The notes below the pieces were generated by a model. The model had not been told where the DNA came from, ran no database searches, and saw only the letters and a program-made list of their open reading frames with translations. This document shows, in pieces, positions 1-8,378 of a stretch of 35,280 nucleotides of DNA (the first letter of the stretch is position 1; each line of letters starts with the position of its first letter). The stretch lies in the NCBI RefSeq assembly GCF_002379365.1, contig NZ_JQIU01000007.1, forward strand, positions 99,364 to 134,643, read 5' to 3'. The translations under genes and the position numbers were made by a program. The stretch comes from Brachyspira sp. G79 (GTDB lineage Bacteria; Spirochaetota; Brachyspiria; Brachyspirales; Brachyspiraceae).

Positions 1-410
1 TAAAAATAGTACTAATAAAGTTAAAAAGAAAAAATTATTAATAAAGTAATAGAAATTAACAAGAAATATAAATTTTATAAAAAGAGTTTATAGTCCAGCT
101 ACGAAGAGACATATTGGTAGATAGTAATTGCTACAGTGCTGTAGTTGAAATACACATAACTATAACCAAAAAATAATTTTATGTATTTTGTCATTAAGAA
201 TTAACTTTAGAAAAAGCTAATTAAAAATTAAGAAAATATAATAATTTCTTGGAACTATAAACTCATACACTCTGCTTTAAATTATAGCACTCCTGTGTCA
301 TTATTCAAGAAATTAAGTAATACTTAAATATAATATCTCTGACTCCTATGCAAAATAAAAAATCAAAATGTCTTGATAAAAAACTAAAAATACTATATCA
401 TTTTTAGTAT
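1..410. other. Gene-free region with candidate structured RNA (84-315)
   Basis: I see no supported coding sequence here. Two long complementary pairs are visible. Bases 84-96 (GAGTTTATAGTCC) pair with 251-264 with a one-base bulge. Bases 242-251 (TAATTTCTTG) are perfectly complementary to 306-315. The two helices share base 251 and cross each other, so they are either a pseudoknot or alternative folds. Smaller hairpins include CTACAG/CTGTAG near 132-145 and nested ACAC/GTGT and TGCT/AGCA pairs inside 267-298. A possible -10 TATAAT lies at 329-334 and an 8-bp inverted repeat (CTAAAAAT/ATTTTTAG) at about 384-407, just before the riboswitch. I found no match to tmRNA, RNase P or SRP RNA hallmarks. 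An unknown small RNA or a longer leader is possible. Confidence 0.3.
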
Positions 411-515
411 AAAACTGGGGAGCTTGAAAAGGCTGAGAGGAAGTTTATTTTATTATAAAAAATAAAATATCTTCGACCCTTATAACCTGTTTGGGTAATG
501 CCAGCGTAGGGAATT
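411..515 (+). promoter_or_regulatory. TPP (thiamin pyrophosphate) riboswitch aptamer
   Basis: The conserved THI-box blocks are present in order: CTGGGGAGC at about 415-423, GGCTGAGAGG at 431-440, GACCC at 475-479, ATAACCTG at 482-489 and TGGGTAATGCCAGCGTAGGGA ending near 512 (read here in two parts, TGGGTAATG and CCAGCGTAGGGA). An AT-rich hairpin (ATTTTATT/AATAAAAT) extends the P3 arm between 447 and 468, closed by GAAG/CTTC. The element lies about 170 nt upstream of an OppA-family lipoprotein gene and tenA, so both are predicted to be repressed when TPP is plentiful. Confidence 0.94.
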
Positions 516-550
516 ATCTCTTTTATTACTTTTCAAATATTATAAATATA

Positions 551-588
551 ATAAAATGAGACCTTTTCTAAAGTTGGTCTTGTTTTAT
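551..588 (+). terminator. Putative expression-platform terminator of the TPP riboswitch
   Basis: Bases 551-563 (ATAAAATGAGACC) pair with 576-588 (GGTCTTGTTTTAT), including two G-U wobbles, around a 12-nt loop. The 3' arm is U-rich, but the run after it is short, so termination strength is uncertain. Its place between the aptamer and the first gene suits transcription attenuation. A second 8-bp hairpin (642-649/654-661) lies just before the ribosome site at about 672. Confidence 0.5.
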
Positions 589-683
589 TAAAAAATATCA
601 AGCAAGACTAAAAATTTCAATAAAACAAAACAAACGGCGTTATAAAAATCTCTATTTTTATTTATAATCTAAAGGAGCTTTTT

Positions 684-2291
684 ATGACTTCAAAACAAAG
701 ATTTATCGTTATATTATTTTTATTTATATCGTTCATATCTTGTAAAAAACAAACAAAAAATATCAAAGATGAAATCACTGTAAATTTGGGCTATGAACTC
801 AATACTATAGACCCAGCCTTAAATGATGAAACTTACGGATATATTTATATTAATCATGCCTTTGAGGGACTTCTTAATAAAGATATAAACGGCAATATTG
901 TAGGAGGTGTTGCTGAAAGTTTCGATATAAGCGATGATAAACTAATATACACATTCCATTTAAGAGATAATGCTAAATGGAGCGATGGTAAAAAAGTTAA
1001 AGCTGATGATTTTGTATATTCTTATAGAAGAGCAGCAGACCCAAAAACAGCTTCCCCGTTAAGTTATTTAATGGAATATATAAAAAATGCCAAAGACATA
1101 ATAAGAGGCAAACAAAGTGTAGAAAACCTAGGAGTTAAAGCAATAGATGAAAATATATTAGTGATAGAACTTGAAGAGCCTACGATATATTTTACGGATT
1201 TACTTGCATCAGGAGGCGTATATATGCCTGTAAGAAAAGATATAATAGAAAAATACGGAGATGATTGGACTTGGAATCCTAATACCTATATAGGAAATGG
1301 TGCTTATAAAATGACAGAAAGAAAACCAGATGAGATTCTAGTTTTTGAAATTAATACTAATTATTGGAATTATACAAATCAAATTGCTAAAAAAATAAAT
1401 TTTGTTTTGATAGCCGATGAATATATTTCACTTAATGCTGTAAGAACAGGTGATATCGATTTTTCTATAAATGCTCCGCCTATTGGAGAGATAGAAAATC
1501 TTATAAAAGAAAATATAATGGCAGTAAGTGATATTATAGGAACTTATTATATAGACTTAAATACTAGAGATAAAACACTATCTGATAAAAGAGTAAGAAA
1601 AGCATTATCATTAGCAATAGACAGAAACTATATAGTATCAAATATAGGATACGGAAAATTAATTGCAGCAGAGGCTTTCGTACCTCCTGCAGTAAAAGGA
1701 CTTGAAAAATCATTCAGAGAAGAAAGCAGTAATTATATAATAGCAAATAATTATAATAAAAATGTTGAAGAGGCAAGAAAATTATTAGCTGAGGCAGGAT
1801 ACCCAAACGGAGAAAATTTTCCTATTTTAGAGTTAAAAGTATCATCAGGTTTTTATACTACAGTTATGGAAGCAGTTCAGCAAATGTGGAAAGAAGCACT
1901 TAATATAGAGGTAGCTGTAAGAACAGAAGAATCAAAAATAACTTTGCCTTTTAGAGAATCTGGAAATTATCAAATGGCAAGAACAAGCTGGACAGGAGAT
2001 TATAATGATCCTCTTACTATGCTTCAGATTATGACAAGCGATAGCGATATAAATTACGGAGGCTTTTCTAATGAAAGATACGATTCTTTAATAGATTTTG
2101 CTATTACTGCCACAAATGCTAAAGAGAGAATGGATACATTAAAAGAAGCAGAATCTATACTTTTTGAAGAAGTCCCTATTATACCTTTTATATATAGAAC
2201 TGACTTTTTGGTAGTTAACCCAAAATTAAAAAATTATATTGATGAGCCTTTGGGCAGATATAAGTTTAACTATGCATATATAGAAGAATAG
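684..2291 (+). CDS. OppA-family ABC transporter substrate-binding lipoprotein under TPP control
   Basis: This 535-aa protein is an extracytoplasmic solute-binding protein of family 5 (the peptide/nickel OppA type). The N-terminus is a lipoprotein signal: a short basic start, a hydrophobic core and a lipobox FISC with Cys20 as the lipidation site. The family signature AKWSDGKKVKADDFVYSYRR sits near residues 98-117, and the C-terminal part carries the paralogue-shared blocks KALSLAIDRNYIV and AFVPPAVKG. AAGGAG precedes the start by 7 nt. Two paralogues of nearly equal length lie at 31698-33308 and 33422-35017, but only this copy has a TPP riboswitch upstream and tenA 83 nt downstream. That context suggests a thiamin-related ligand rather than peptides; this is inference. 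No permease or ATPase gene is present, so it must borrow a transporter encoded elsewhere. Confidence 0.9.
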   Translation: MTSKQRFIVILFLFISFISCKKQTKNIKDEITVNLGYELNTIDPALNDETYGYIYINHAFEGLLNKDINGNIVGGVAESFDISDDKLIYTFHLRDNAKWSDGKKVKADDFVYSYRRAADPKTASPLSYLMEYIKNAKDIIRGKQSVENLGVKAIDENILVIELEEPTIYFTDLLASGGVYMPVRKDIIEKYGDDWTWNPNTYIGNGAYKMTERKPDEILVFEINTNYWNYTNQIAKKINFVLIADEYISLNAVRTGDIDFSINAPPIGEIENLIKENIMAVSDIIGTYYIDLNTRDKTLSDKRVRKALSLAIDRNYIVSNIGYGKLIAAEAFVPPAVKGLEKSFREESSNYIIANNYNKNVEEARKLLAEAGYPNGENFPILELKVSSGFYTTVMEAVQQMWKEALNIEVAVRTEESKITLPFRESGNYQMARTSWTGDYNDPLTMLQIMTSDSDINYGGFSNERYDSLIDFAITATNAKERMDTLKEAESILFEEVPIIPFIYRTDFLVVNPKLKNYIDEPLGRYKFNYAYIEE

Positions 2292-2374
2292 CATAATAAG
2301 AAAATAATACTTAATAAAATAAAAACATAAAAATCTAATAATTAATAGTCAAATAAAATAAAAAGGAGAATAAA

Positions 2375-3037
2375 ATGAAATTTTCAGAAATGGTATGGAA
2401 AAAAAATGAGGAGCTATATAAAAAAATAATTGATATGCCATTTAACAAAGAGCTTATGGAAGGCACTTTAAATAAAGAAAAATTTGCCTATTATATAGAA
2501 CAAGACAGCCTGTATTTAAAATACTATTCTAAAGTATTGGCAACAATATCTTCAAAAATAAATAATAATGCAGATTATGCTTTTTTCTTTTTAAAATCAT
2601 CTATGAATGCCTATATAGTAGAAGAAGAAATCGTACATAAATATTTTAGAGATACTTTTCAATTAAAAAATACAAATAAAATTACAACTGCCAATTTAGG
2701 TTATACAAGTTTTTTAATTAATACAGCTCATACTGAGGCTTTTGAGGCTTCTGCTGCTTCTATACTTCCATGCTTTTGGATATATAATGAAATAGGAAAA
2801 TATATAAAAGAAAATGCAAAAATTGAAAATAATCCATACAAAAACTGGATTGATGCTTATGCTGATGAAGAGTTTTCAAAATCAACAGAAAATATGATTA
2901 AAATTATTGATGATTTATATAATAATGCTTCTGATTATGTTAAAGAAAAAATGATAATTGCTTTTGATATAGCCTTTGTTTGGGAGTATAGATTTTGGAA
3001 TGACGCTTATAATTTAGATGATTTTTATAATGTGTGA
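2375..3037 (+). CDS. tenA: TenA-family aminopyrimidine aminohydrolase (thiaminase II)
   Basis: This 220-aa protein has the normal TenA length. TenA enzymes hydrolyse aminopyrimidine breakdown products of thiamin to HMP, feeding salvage. The residues known from Bacillus subtilis TenA are all in place with the same spacing: Asp44 (EQDSLY), Tyr110, nucleophile Cys133 (ILPCFWIY), Tyr137, Tyr162 and Glu204 (FVWEYRFW). The protein should be cytoplasmic and has no signal peptide. AAGGAG precedes the ATG by 6 nt. It follows the OppA-like lipoprotein gene in the same direction and very probably shares its TPP-riboswitch transcript. It ends in TGA, which matters here because it shows that TGA is an ordinary stop in this organism. 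Confidence 0.93.
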   Translation: MKFSEMVWKKNEELYKKIIDMPFNKELMEGTLNKEKFAYYIEQDSLYLKYYSKVLATISSKINNNADYAFFFLKSSMNAYIVEEEIVHKYFRDTFQLKNTNKITTANLGYTSFLINTAHTEAFEASAASILPCFWIYNEIGKYIKENAKIENNPYKNWIDAYADEEFSKSTENMIKIIDDLYNNASDYVKEKMIIAFDIAFVWEYRFWNDAYNLDDFYNV

Positions 3038-3066
3038 AATTTATTTAAATAAATTAAATTAACTAA

Positions 3067-3113
3067 TTGAAATTTACTTCCCTGTATGATATAATTAACT
3101 TATACATACAGGG
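3067..3113 (+). promoter_or_regulatory. Sigma-70 promoter with operator-like dyad
   Basis: TTGAAA (3067-3072), a 17-bp spacer and TATAAT (3090-3095) form a near-consensus promoter. A perfect 9-bp inverted repeat brackets the -10: CCCTGTATG (3080-3088) and CATACAGGG (3105-3113). The left arm lies upstream of the expected start site near 3102, so the dyad is better read as a DNA operator than as an RNA hairpin. The right arm runs directly into the GGGGG ribosome site of the rhodanese gene. Confidence 0.7.
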
Positions 3114-3121
3114 GGTATATA

Positions 3122-3532
3122 ATGAATAATACTTTAACTTTAATAATAGGATTAATAATAACATTTATAGTATTAAGCTTTGTGAGAAAAATTATATTTA
3201 ATATAATGAGCAAGGGTAAGTTTAAAAATATCAGTATAAATGAAGCAGCATCATTATACAAAAATAACAAAAACATAGGTCTAATAGATGTAAGAAGCTA
3301 CGCAGAGGTACAGCAAAGCGGATATATAAAAAACAGTGTAAATATACCATTAGACGACAGCAAATTTAATGAAAAAATGTCTAAACTTGATAAAAATAAA
3401 GAATATATAGTATACTGTGCAAGCGGCAGCCGCTCAGGTATGGCTTCTATGCGTATGTATAAATTGGGTTTTACCAATATTAATAATCTTAGAGGGGCTG
3501 GATATTTTCAGCTTTCATCAGTTTTAAAATAA
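3122..3532 (+). CDS. Membrane-anchored single-domain rhodanese
   Basis: This 136-aa protein has an N-terminal hydrophobic segment (about residues 4-28) followed by one rhodanese domain (about 36-135). The domain has IGLIDVRSYAEVQQSGYIK at 52-70 and the active-site loop CASGSRSG beginning at Cys99, the persulfide-carrying residue. Rhodaneses move sulfane sulfur between thiols and acceptors. The membrane anchor leaves the topology open: there is no clear cleavage site, so the domain may face either side. The gene stands alone with its own promoter and an operator-like dyad, and a terminator follows, so it is likely a single-gene regulated unit. The donor and acceptor cannot be deduced from the sequence. 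Confidence 0.88.
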   Translation: MNNTLTLIIGLIITFIVLSFVRKIIFNIMSKGKFKNISINEAASLYKNNKNIGLIDVRSYAEVQQSGYIKNSVNIPLDDSKFNEKMSKLDKNKEYIVYCASGSRSGMASMRMYKLGFTNINNLRGAGYFQLSSVLK

Positions 3533-3600
3533 TTAAAAACAAAATATGATAAAAAAATAATACATCTTTATTTTTATAATAAATTCCTATGATATAAAGA

Positions 3601-3642
3601 AGTGAAGCTAATTAAAAAAATTAACTTCACTTTTATTTTTTT
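3601..3642 (+). terminator. Rho-independent terminator after rhodanese
   Basis: AGTGAAGCTAATT pairs with AATTAACTTCACT (one mismatch) across a short A-rich loop, followed by TTTTATTTTTTT. It lies between the convergent rhodanese and purH genes. The T-run favours plus-strand use. Confidence 0.8.
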
Positions 3643-3669
3643 ATAATCAAATTAACATTATAAAATTAA

Positions 3670-5199
3670 TTAATGTTTAAAATGTCTTATTCCAGTAAAT
3701 ACCATAGCAATACCATGTTCATTGCATGCTTCTATTGATTCTTTATCTCTAATAGATCCGCCCGGCTGAATTATAGCCTTAATATTGTATTTAGCACAAG
3801 CATCAATAACGTCTCTGAATGGGAAAAATGCATCAGATGCCATTACAACTCCATCTCCTGCACGTTCTAAAGCATCTTCGCAAGCCCATATTCTGTTAGT
3901 CTGTCCGCTTCCTATACCTTTAGCCATGAAGTCTTTTATTACCACTATAGCATTTGATTTAGCATATTTTACAACCTTCATTCCGAATATTAAATTTTTC
4001 ATCTCTTCTTCAGTAGGTTTTTTCTCAGTTACAACTTTATAATCTTCTACTAAAACACTATCCTCATCTTGAATAAGTAGTCCTCCGTCCACTTTTACAA
4101 GATTAATTTTATCGCTTGTATTAGTTTTATATTTTATAACTCTCAAATTATTTTTTGTTTTTAATACTTCCAAAGCCTCTTTAGTAAAGTCTTTAGCAAT
4201 AACAATTTCTAAAAATATTTTAACAAGCTCTTTCGCTGTTTCCTCATCTACTGTACTATTAAAGGCAACTATTCCTCCGAATATAGAAGTAGGATCGCAA
4301 TTATAAGTTCTAGTATAAGCCTCAAGTACATTACTACCCAAAGCAGCACCGCAAGGCGTAGAGTGTTTTATTGCAGAACAAGCATATTCATTTTTAGCCT
4401 CATCAAATTCAAGAACTATTTTTAAAGCTATATCCATATCTCTAATATTATTAAATGAAAGCTCTTTTCCGTTTAACTGTTCAAAATCTTTCATAGAGCC
4501 ATTATCTGTAGTAGATACATAATAGCTTGCCCCCTGATGAGGATTTTCTCCGTATCTTAATTTCTCCTTTAAGGCATAAGACATATTTAGATAATTAAGT
4601 TTTTTATCTTCCTTATTTTCCAATGAATTAAACATAAACTCAGACACTGCAGCATCATAAGCAGAAGTTAAATTAAATACTTTAGAAGCTAAATATTTTT
4701 TTGTTTCAAAACTAACTTCCCCTTTTTCCATCTCATTTTTAACTAAATCATAATCTTTAACATCGCTTATAACAACAACATCTTTAAAAGATTTAGCAGC
4801 AGAACGAAGCATTGTAGGTCCGCCTATATCTATAAACTCTATTTTTTCCTCAAACTTCAAACTGTCATCTTGTACCTTTTCAAAGAAAGGATAAAGATTA
4901 ACTATCACCATATCAATAGGAGTTATTCCTCTCTCTTTAATAGTTTGCATATGAGTAGGATTATCTCTTATAGCGAGTATTGCCCCATGTATTTTAGGGT
5001 CTAAAGTTTTTACTCTTCCGTCAAGCATTTCTTTAGCACCAGTAACTTCAGCAACCTCTATAACATTTATACCATTCTCTTTTAAATATTTATAAGTTCC
5101 CCCTGTGGAAACTATTTCCACATTTTTTGAAGCTAAAAACTTAGCGAACTCTAATATTCCGTCTTTATAAAATACGGATATCAATGCTCTTTTAATCAT
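3670..5199 (-). CDS. purH: Bifunctional AICAR formyltransferase / IMP cyclohydrolase
   Basis: This 509-aa cytoplasmic enzyme catalyses the last two steps of IMP synthesis. Residues 1 to about 145 form the MGS-like cyclohydrolase domain (STGGTYKYL at 31-39, [13 protein letters not shown] at 60-72). The rest is the AICAR transformylase domain, with RYGENPHQG and the catalytic Lys278-His279 in [11 protein letters not shown], plus GSGQTNRI near the C-terminus. The open frame extends upstream to 5277, but I start at 5199: that ATG begins [14 protein letters not shown] as in the family and has AGGAG 8 nt before it, while the extension is low-complexity. No other pur genes are adjacent. It has its own promoter at 5266-5293. 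Confidence 0.96.
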   Translation of the reverse strand: MIKRALISVFYKDGILEFAKFLASKNVEIVSTGGTYKYLKENGINVIEVAEVTGAKEMLDGRVKTLDPKIHGAILAIRDNPTHMQTIKERGITPIDMVIVNLYPFFEKVQDDSLKFEEKIEFIDIGGPTMLRSAAKSFKDVVVISDVKDYDLVKNEMEKGEVSFETKKYLASKVFNLTSAYDAAVSEFMFNSLENKEDKKLNYLNMSYALKEKLRYGENPHQGASYYVSTTDNGSMKDFEQLNGKELSFNNIRDMDIALKIVLEFDEAKNEYACSAIKHSTPCGAALGSNVLEAYTRTYNCDPTSIFGGIVAFNSTVDEETAKELVKIFLEIVIAKDFTKEALEVLKTKNNLRVIKYKTNTSDKINLVKVDGGLLIQDEDSVLVEDYKVVTEKKPTEEEMKNLIFGMKVVKYAKSNAIVVIKDFMAKGIGSGQTNRIWACEDALERAGDGVVMASDAFFPFRDVIDACAKYNIKAIIQPGGSIRDKESIEACNEHGIAMVFTGIRHFKH

Positions 5200-5265
5200 T
5201 GCAGCAACTCCTAATAATAGTTTTTTAATAATTTTTATTATTTTGAAAAATAAAAATAATAATAC

Positions 5266-5293
5266 ATTATAATACAAAATGCGTTATTGTAAA
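5266..5293 (-). promoter_or_regulatory. purH promoter
   Basis: On the minus strand TTTACA (5293-5288), a 16-bp spacer and TATAAT (5271-5266) form a good sigma-70 promoter, giving a leader of roughly 60 nt before the purH ATG at 5199. This also argues against the 5277 start. I saw no purine-riboswitch core in the leader. Confidence 0.65.
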
Positions 5294-5507
5294 GAGTAAT
5301 TTTTTTTAATGTACATTAAATTTATAATTAGTTTTATTCATGATTGTTCAATTAAACATAATTCAGGCACAATAATTTTTTATTATAAATTAATTTAATT
5401 GTATTATCTAAATAATTTATACAACATGTAAAACATCAATTTATAATAAAAAAATAAATTAAAAATTTTTTTTATAGTAGAACCTAAGTAAGATTAAGTT
5501 ATCATAA

Positions 5508-5536
5508 TTGTATTTTTATGTTAACTATGATATAAT
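5508..5536 (+). promoter_or_regulatory. Promoter of the exported beta-barrel-like gene
   Basis: TTGTAT (5508-5513), a 17-bp spacer and TATAAT (5531-5536) lie about 37 nt before the start codon at 5573. The remaining AT-rich DNA back to the purH promoter shows no further feature that I can support. Confidence 0.6.
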
Positions 5537-5572
5537 TATTCCTTATTATTTATGAAAAATTAGAGGCAGCTT

Positions 5573-6679
5573 ATGAAACGTTTTATTTATTTTGGTATTA
5601 TATCTTTTATGATGATATTTTTTAATATATACGCAGAAACAACTGTAGATTTCAGATTATTTACAAGTTCATATGCATATAATGCTGAAAACACCTTATG
5701 GCAGGATACAAGAACAACATTAACTTATTTTGAAAATTTCACAGAAGGAGCTTTTGATATAAAGTTTAATGATTTTATTAGCTTAAGAGTAGGAGCTTCA
5801 ATATTTTTTCCATTTACATTTGAATTTCCTCAGGGTATAAGAGTTTTTCCAATAGTTACTACCCAGTTATCTAATGAATATATTTCTCTTAGAATAGGAA
5901 CTATGACAGGCGGACATAACCTTCCTGCACCTATAAGAGATCCTTTAATGGATATGACGCCAGTAGTGCGTTCTACACCAGATAATACATTAATAGCAAA
6001 AGGACCAGAAGAGTATAAATATAATGAACCTTTTACACATGGTTATTATGAATATGGAGCCTCTTTTGAATGGTTTAAAGGCGGTAAAGGTGAAATATAT
6101 ATGAATTGGCAAATACAGCATAATGCCAAACATAGAGAAAGATTTGATGTAGGACTTACTTATGCTATGGATTTTGCTCATGATATAGCAACTCCTTATA
6201 TAGGTATACATTATTGGCATAATGGAGGACATGAATATGCGTTTGTTCCCGGAAGTCCTGCTATTACTGAAAACTATGTAGGAGCTATAGGTATTAACAG
6301 TTATTATGTATCTGTACTTTATATGGCTTCTTATAATTTAGCTGACAGAGATAATGAGCCAGGGGTATTTGGGCATGGGCTTTTTTTAAGAGGAACAATA
6401 CCTGTAAAAACTTGGTTTGAAATAGAACCTATAATATTTGTTTCAGGCTGGTATATAAATAAAAATCATAAGTTTATAAGTGTAGAAGGAGATCCTTTTT
6501 ATAGAGTTCCTTTCTATTTTGGTCTTAATATAAGAAAAGATTTTGTATTTGATAATGGTATAGTTTTGGGACTTGGTTTTGTTAATGGACTATTCCTTAA
6601 TGAAAAAAATGAAATAGGAATAAGATATGACCAAACACTTAAATTTGACTTCACCTATCTTGTACCAGTAAAAAAATAA
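5573..6679 (+). CDS. Exported protein, probable outer-membrane beta-barrel
   Basis: The 368-aa product starts with a clear signal peptide (about residues 1-21, ending NIYA before ETTVDF). The mature part has no hydrophobic helices and is rich in aromatic residues with alternating short strands. It ends in LKFDFTYLVPVKK, where the strand-like part resembles the last strand of a barrel. I do not recognise a named family; a spirochaetal outer-membrane or surface protein is the best guess, from composition only. GAGG lies 7 nt before the ATG. The DUF4261 gene follows after 54 nt without a visible terminator, so the two may share a transcript. Confidence 0.7.
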   Translation: MKRFIYFGIISFMMIFFNIYAETTVDFRLFTSSYAYNAENTLWQDTRTTLTYFENFTEGAFDIKFNDFISLRVGASIFFPFTFEFPQGIRVFPIVTTQLSNEYISLRIGTMTGGHNLPAPIRDPLMDMTPVVRSTPDNTLIAKGPEEYKYNEPFTHGYYEYGASFEWFKGGKGEIYMNWQIQHNAKHRERFDVGLTYAMDFAHDIATPYIGIHYWHNGGHEYAFVPGSPAITENYVGAIGINSYYVSVLYMASYNLADRDNEPGVFGHGLFLRGTIPVKTWFEIEPIIFVSGWYINKNHKFISVEGDPFYRVPFYFGLNIRKDFVFDNGIVLGLGFVNGLFLNEKNEIGIRYDQTLKFDFTYLVPVKK

Positions 6680-6733
6680 TAAATTGCTTTTATTAAAAAA
6701 TATAGTAATATATTAATAGGAGTTATTGCATAT

Positions 6734-7612
6734 ATGAAAGATAAAAAAGAAGTTAATCCTAATACTAGTCATAAAAGCATAAACCATGATGAAGCTAGTT
6801 TTTCGCATGTGTATTTTTATAAACTTTTATTTGAGGATAAACCTAGCCTTCCTAATATAGAATTTGTAAAACAAAAAATAAGAAAATATTATGAAGACAT
6901 TGATGTTGTATCATCTGATAATGGTATTTATAGTATATCAATAAATGATTTGAAAGTAAAATATAAAGATGATAAAGAAGTTCCAGCACAAATATTGATG
7001 CCTAGTGCTTTTGAATTTGATTATACTTCAATAAGCGACTATTATTATAGTCAGATGTGGGATATAAAAGAGCCTCAAGAATTAATAAAAAACTGCAATT
7101 ACGAAATAATGCTTAGTGATTTTTTGGCGGCTGGTCTTGATTATAAAGAGAGAACATCACTTTTAAATAATTGGCTTTATGCCTCATTACAGCTTTTTGA
7201 TAAATGCATAGCTGTATATAATGAACAAAGCGGAAAACTTCTTTTACCCAAACAAATACTCAATAATAACTATCCTAAAGAATTTAGATTTTTACTTTCA
7301 GGTGTTAATATAAGGCTTTTTAATGTACAAAACTCTAATGATATTATAATTGATACTTTAGGGATGTACGCTATAGGGCTCCCAGACATACAGTATCATT
7401 TCCATGATTTAAATGTAAATGAAGTTATATCTCATGCTTTAAATATAGCAGCCTATATATTTGATAAAGGCGATATTATAAAAAGCGGCGATACCATACA
7501 AAGCATATTTGAAAACGTACAATGGAAATGCCAATATGAAAAATCTTTGCTTAAACCTCATAGAGAAATTTTGGATATCAATACTTTGGAATATGCCTCT
7601 GGAAAAAGATAA
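6734..7612 (+). CDS. DUF4261 domain protein
   Basis: This 292-aa protein has no signal peptide or membrane segment and should be cytoplasmic. The C-terminal third (about residues 200-290) has the pattern I associate with DUF4261: LGMYAIGLPDIQYHF, a helix ending in AAYIFDKGD, then SGDTIQSI, and the ending LKPHREILDINTLEYASGKR. The function of this domain is unknown. The N-terminal half contains no motif I recognise. AGGAG at about 6718-6722 is 11 nt before the ATG. It lies downstream of the exported barrel-like gene in the same direction. The family assignment is from memory of the motif pattern and was not searched. Confidence 0.7.
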   Translation: MKDKKEVNPNTSHKSINHDEASFSHVYFYKLLFEDKPSLPNIEFVKQKIRKYYEDIDVVSSDNGIYSISINDLKVKYKDDKEVPAQILMPSAFEFDYTSISDYYYSQMWDIKEPQELIKNCNYEIMLSDFLAAGLDYKERTSLLNNWLYASLQLFDKCIAVYNEQSGKLLLPKQILNNNYPKEFRFLLSGVNIRLFNVQNSNDIIIDTLGMYAIGLPDIQYHFHDLNVNEVISHALNIAAYIFDKGDIIKSGDTIQSIFENVQWKCQYEKSLLKPHREILDINTLEYASGKR

Positions 7613-7776
7613 TTTTCTATACTAAATACTTATTAGTACAATATTATCAATTAACACATTATTATTTAATATTATTACAATTATAAAAACCACAAAAGCA
7701 TAGTATTTAATATAAAATAGTCAATAAATCATACTAAAAACGTCATTAATATACTAAAAAAACGAAAAAAATATTC

Positions 7777-7834
7777 TATAGGAAATAATTTTATTGAATT
7801 TGAAATTATTTTTTCCTATACTATTTAAGTATAG
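7777..7834 (+). promoter_or_regulatory. Overlapping hairpins in the hydrogenase leader
   Basis: Bases 7777-7791 pair with 7803-7820 (TATAGGAAA...TAATTT against AAATTA...TTTCCTATA, with a 3-nt bulge). A second inverted repeat, CTATACT (7816-7822) with AGTATAG (7828-7834), reuses the end of the first stem, so only one can form at a time. The pair ends 41 nt before the first hydrogenase gene. The rest of 7613-7875 is AT-rich and I see no clear promoter; TATAAT at 7856-7861 is too close to the GGAGG ribosome site to be convincing. Confidence 0.45.
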
Positions 7835-7875
7835 TTTTAAATTACATTTATATTGTATAATGGAGGTATAATATA

Positions 7876-8367
7876 ATGAGTGAAGATGTATCTTTGTTGA
7901 CCGAAGAAACCATTGCTGATGAAATAAAGGTGTTAGTTGAAAAATGGAAAGATGCTGAAGGTAATCTTATAATGATTTGTCATGGCATTCAAAAACATTA
8001 CGGCTATGTTCCTAGAAATGTTGCTAAATATGTATCTGAACAAATAAATATTCCGCTAGCGAGAATCTATGAAATTCTTACATTTTATAACTACTTTACA
8101 ATGGAACCGCCTGCTGAAAATAATATAGCAGTATGTATGGGTACAGCATGCTATTTAAAAGGAGGCGGACAATTAGTAGAAGAAATCAAAAGAAAATTAA
8201 ATCTTAAAGGCGATCAAAAATACTCAGCTGATAGAAAATACAAATTAGAAGAAGTTAGATGTATAGGCTGCTGCGGTTTGGCTCCAGTTATTACATTTAA
8301 TGGAGATGTATCTGGAAGAGTAGTTGTTGATGATATATCAAAGTTTATAGAAGATAAAAAAGATTAA
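7876..8367 (+). CDS. hydC: [FeFe]-hydrogenase subunit HydC (NuoE-like, 2Fe-2S)
   Basis: This 163-aa protein is a 24-kDa-type (NuoE) thioredoxin-fold subunit carrying one [2Fe-2S] cluster. The cluster ligands are visible as Cys87 and Cys92 (AVCMGTACYLKGG) and Cys129 and Cys133 (RCIGCCGLAP). In HydABC complexes this small subunit passes electrons between the flavin subunit and the rest of the complex. GGAGG lies 9 nt before the ATG. Its stop overlaps the first candidate start of hydB by one base, so translation is probably coupled. The same subunit type occurs in NADH dehydrogenases and NAD-dependent formate dehydrogenases; the downstream H-cluster gene decides in favour of hydrogenase. Confidence 0.93.
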   Translation: MSEDVSLLTEETIADEIKVLVEKWKDAEGNLIMICHGIQKHYGYVPRNVAKYVSEQINIPLARIYEILTFYNYFTMEPPAENNIAVCMGTACYLKGGGQLVEEIKRKLNLKGDQKYSADRKYKLEEVRCIGCCGLAPVITFNGDVSGRVVVDDISKFIEDKKD

Positions 8368-8378
8368 TGGAGAAAAAA

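Noticed and set aside
84-264. 6S RNA or tmRNA
   Set aside because: Length and closing stem are suggestive of 6S, but I could not confirm a central bubble with promoter-like features, and no tmRNA hallmarks are present.
3106-3118. CsoR/CstR-type operator (ATAC, G-run, GTAT) before the rhodanese
   Set aside because: The half-sites are incomplete and coincide with the ribosome site; the longer CCCTGTATG dyad explains the symmetry better.
5200-5277. N-terminal extension of purH to 5277
   Set aside because: Low-complexity hydrophobic/Lys sequence, absent from the family, and it overlaps the predicted -10 element; AGGAG supports the 5199 start.
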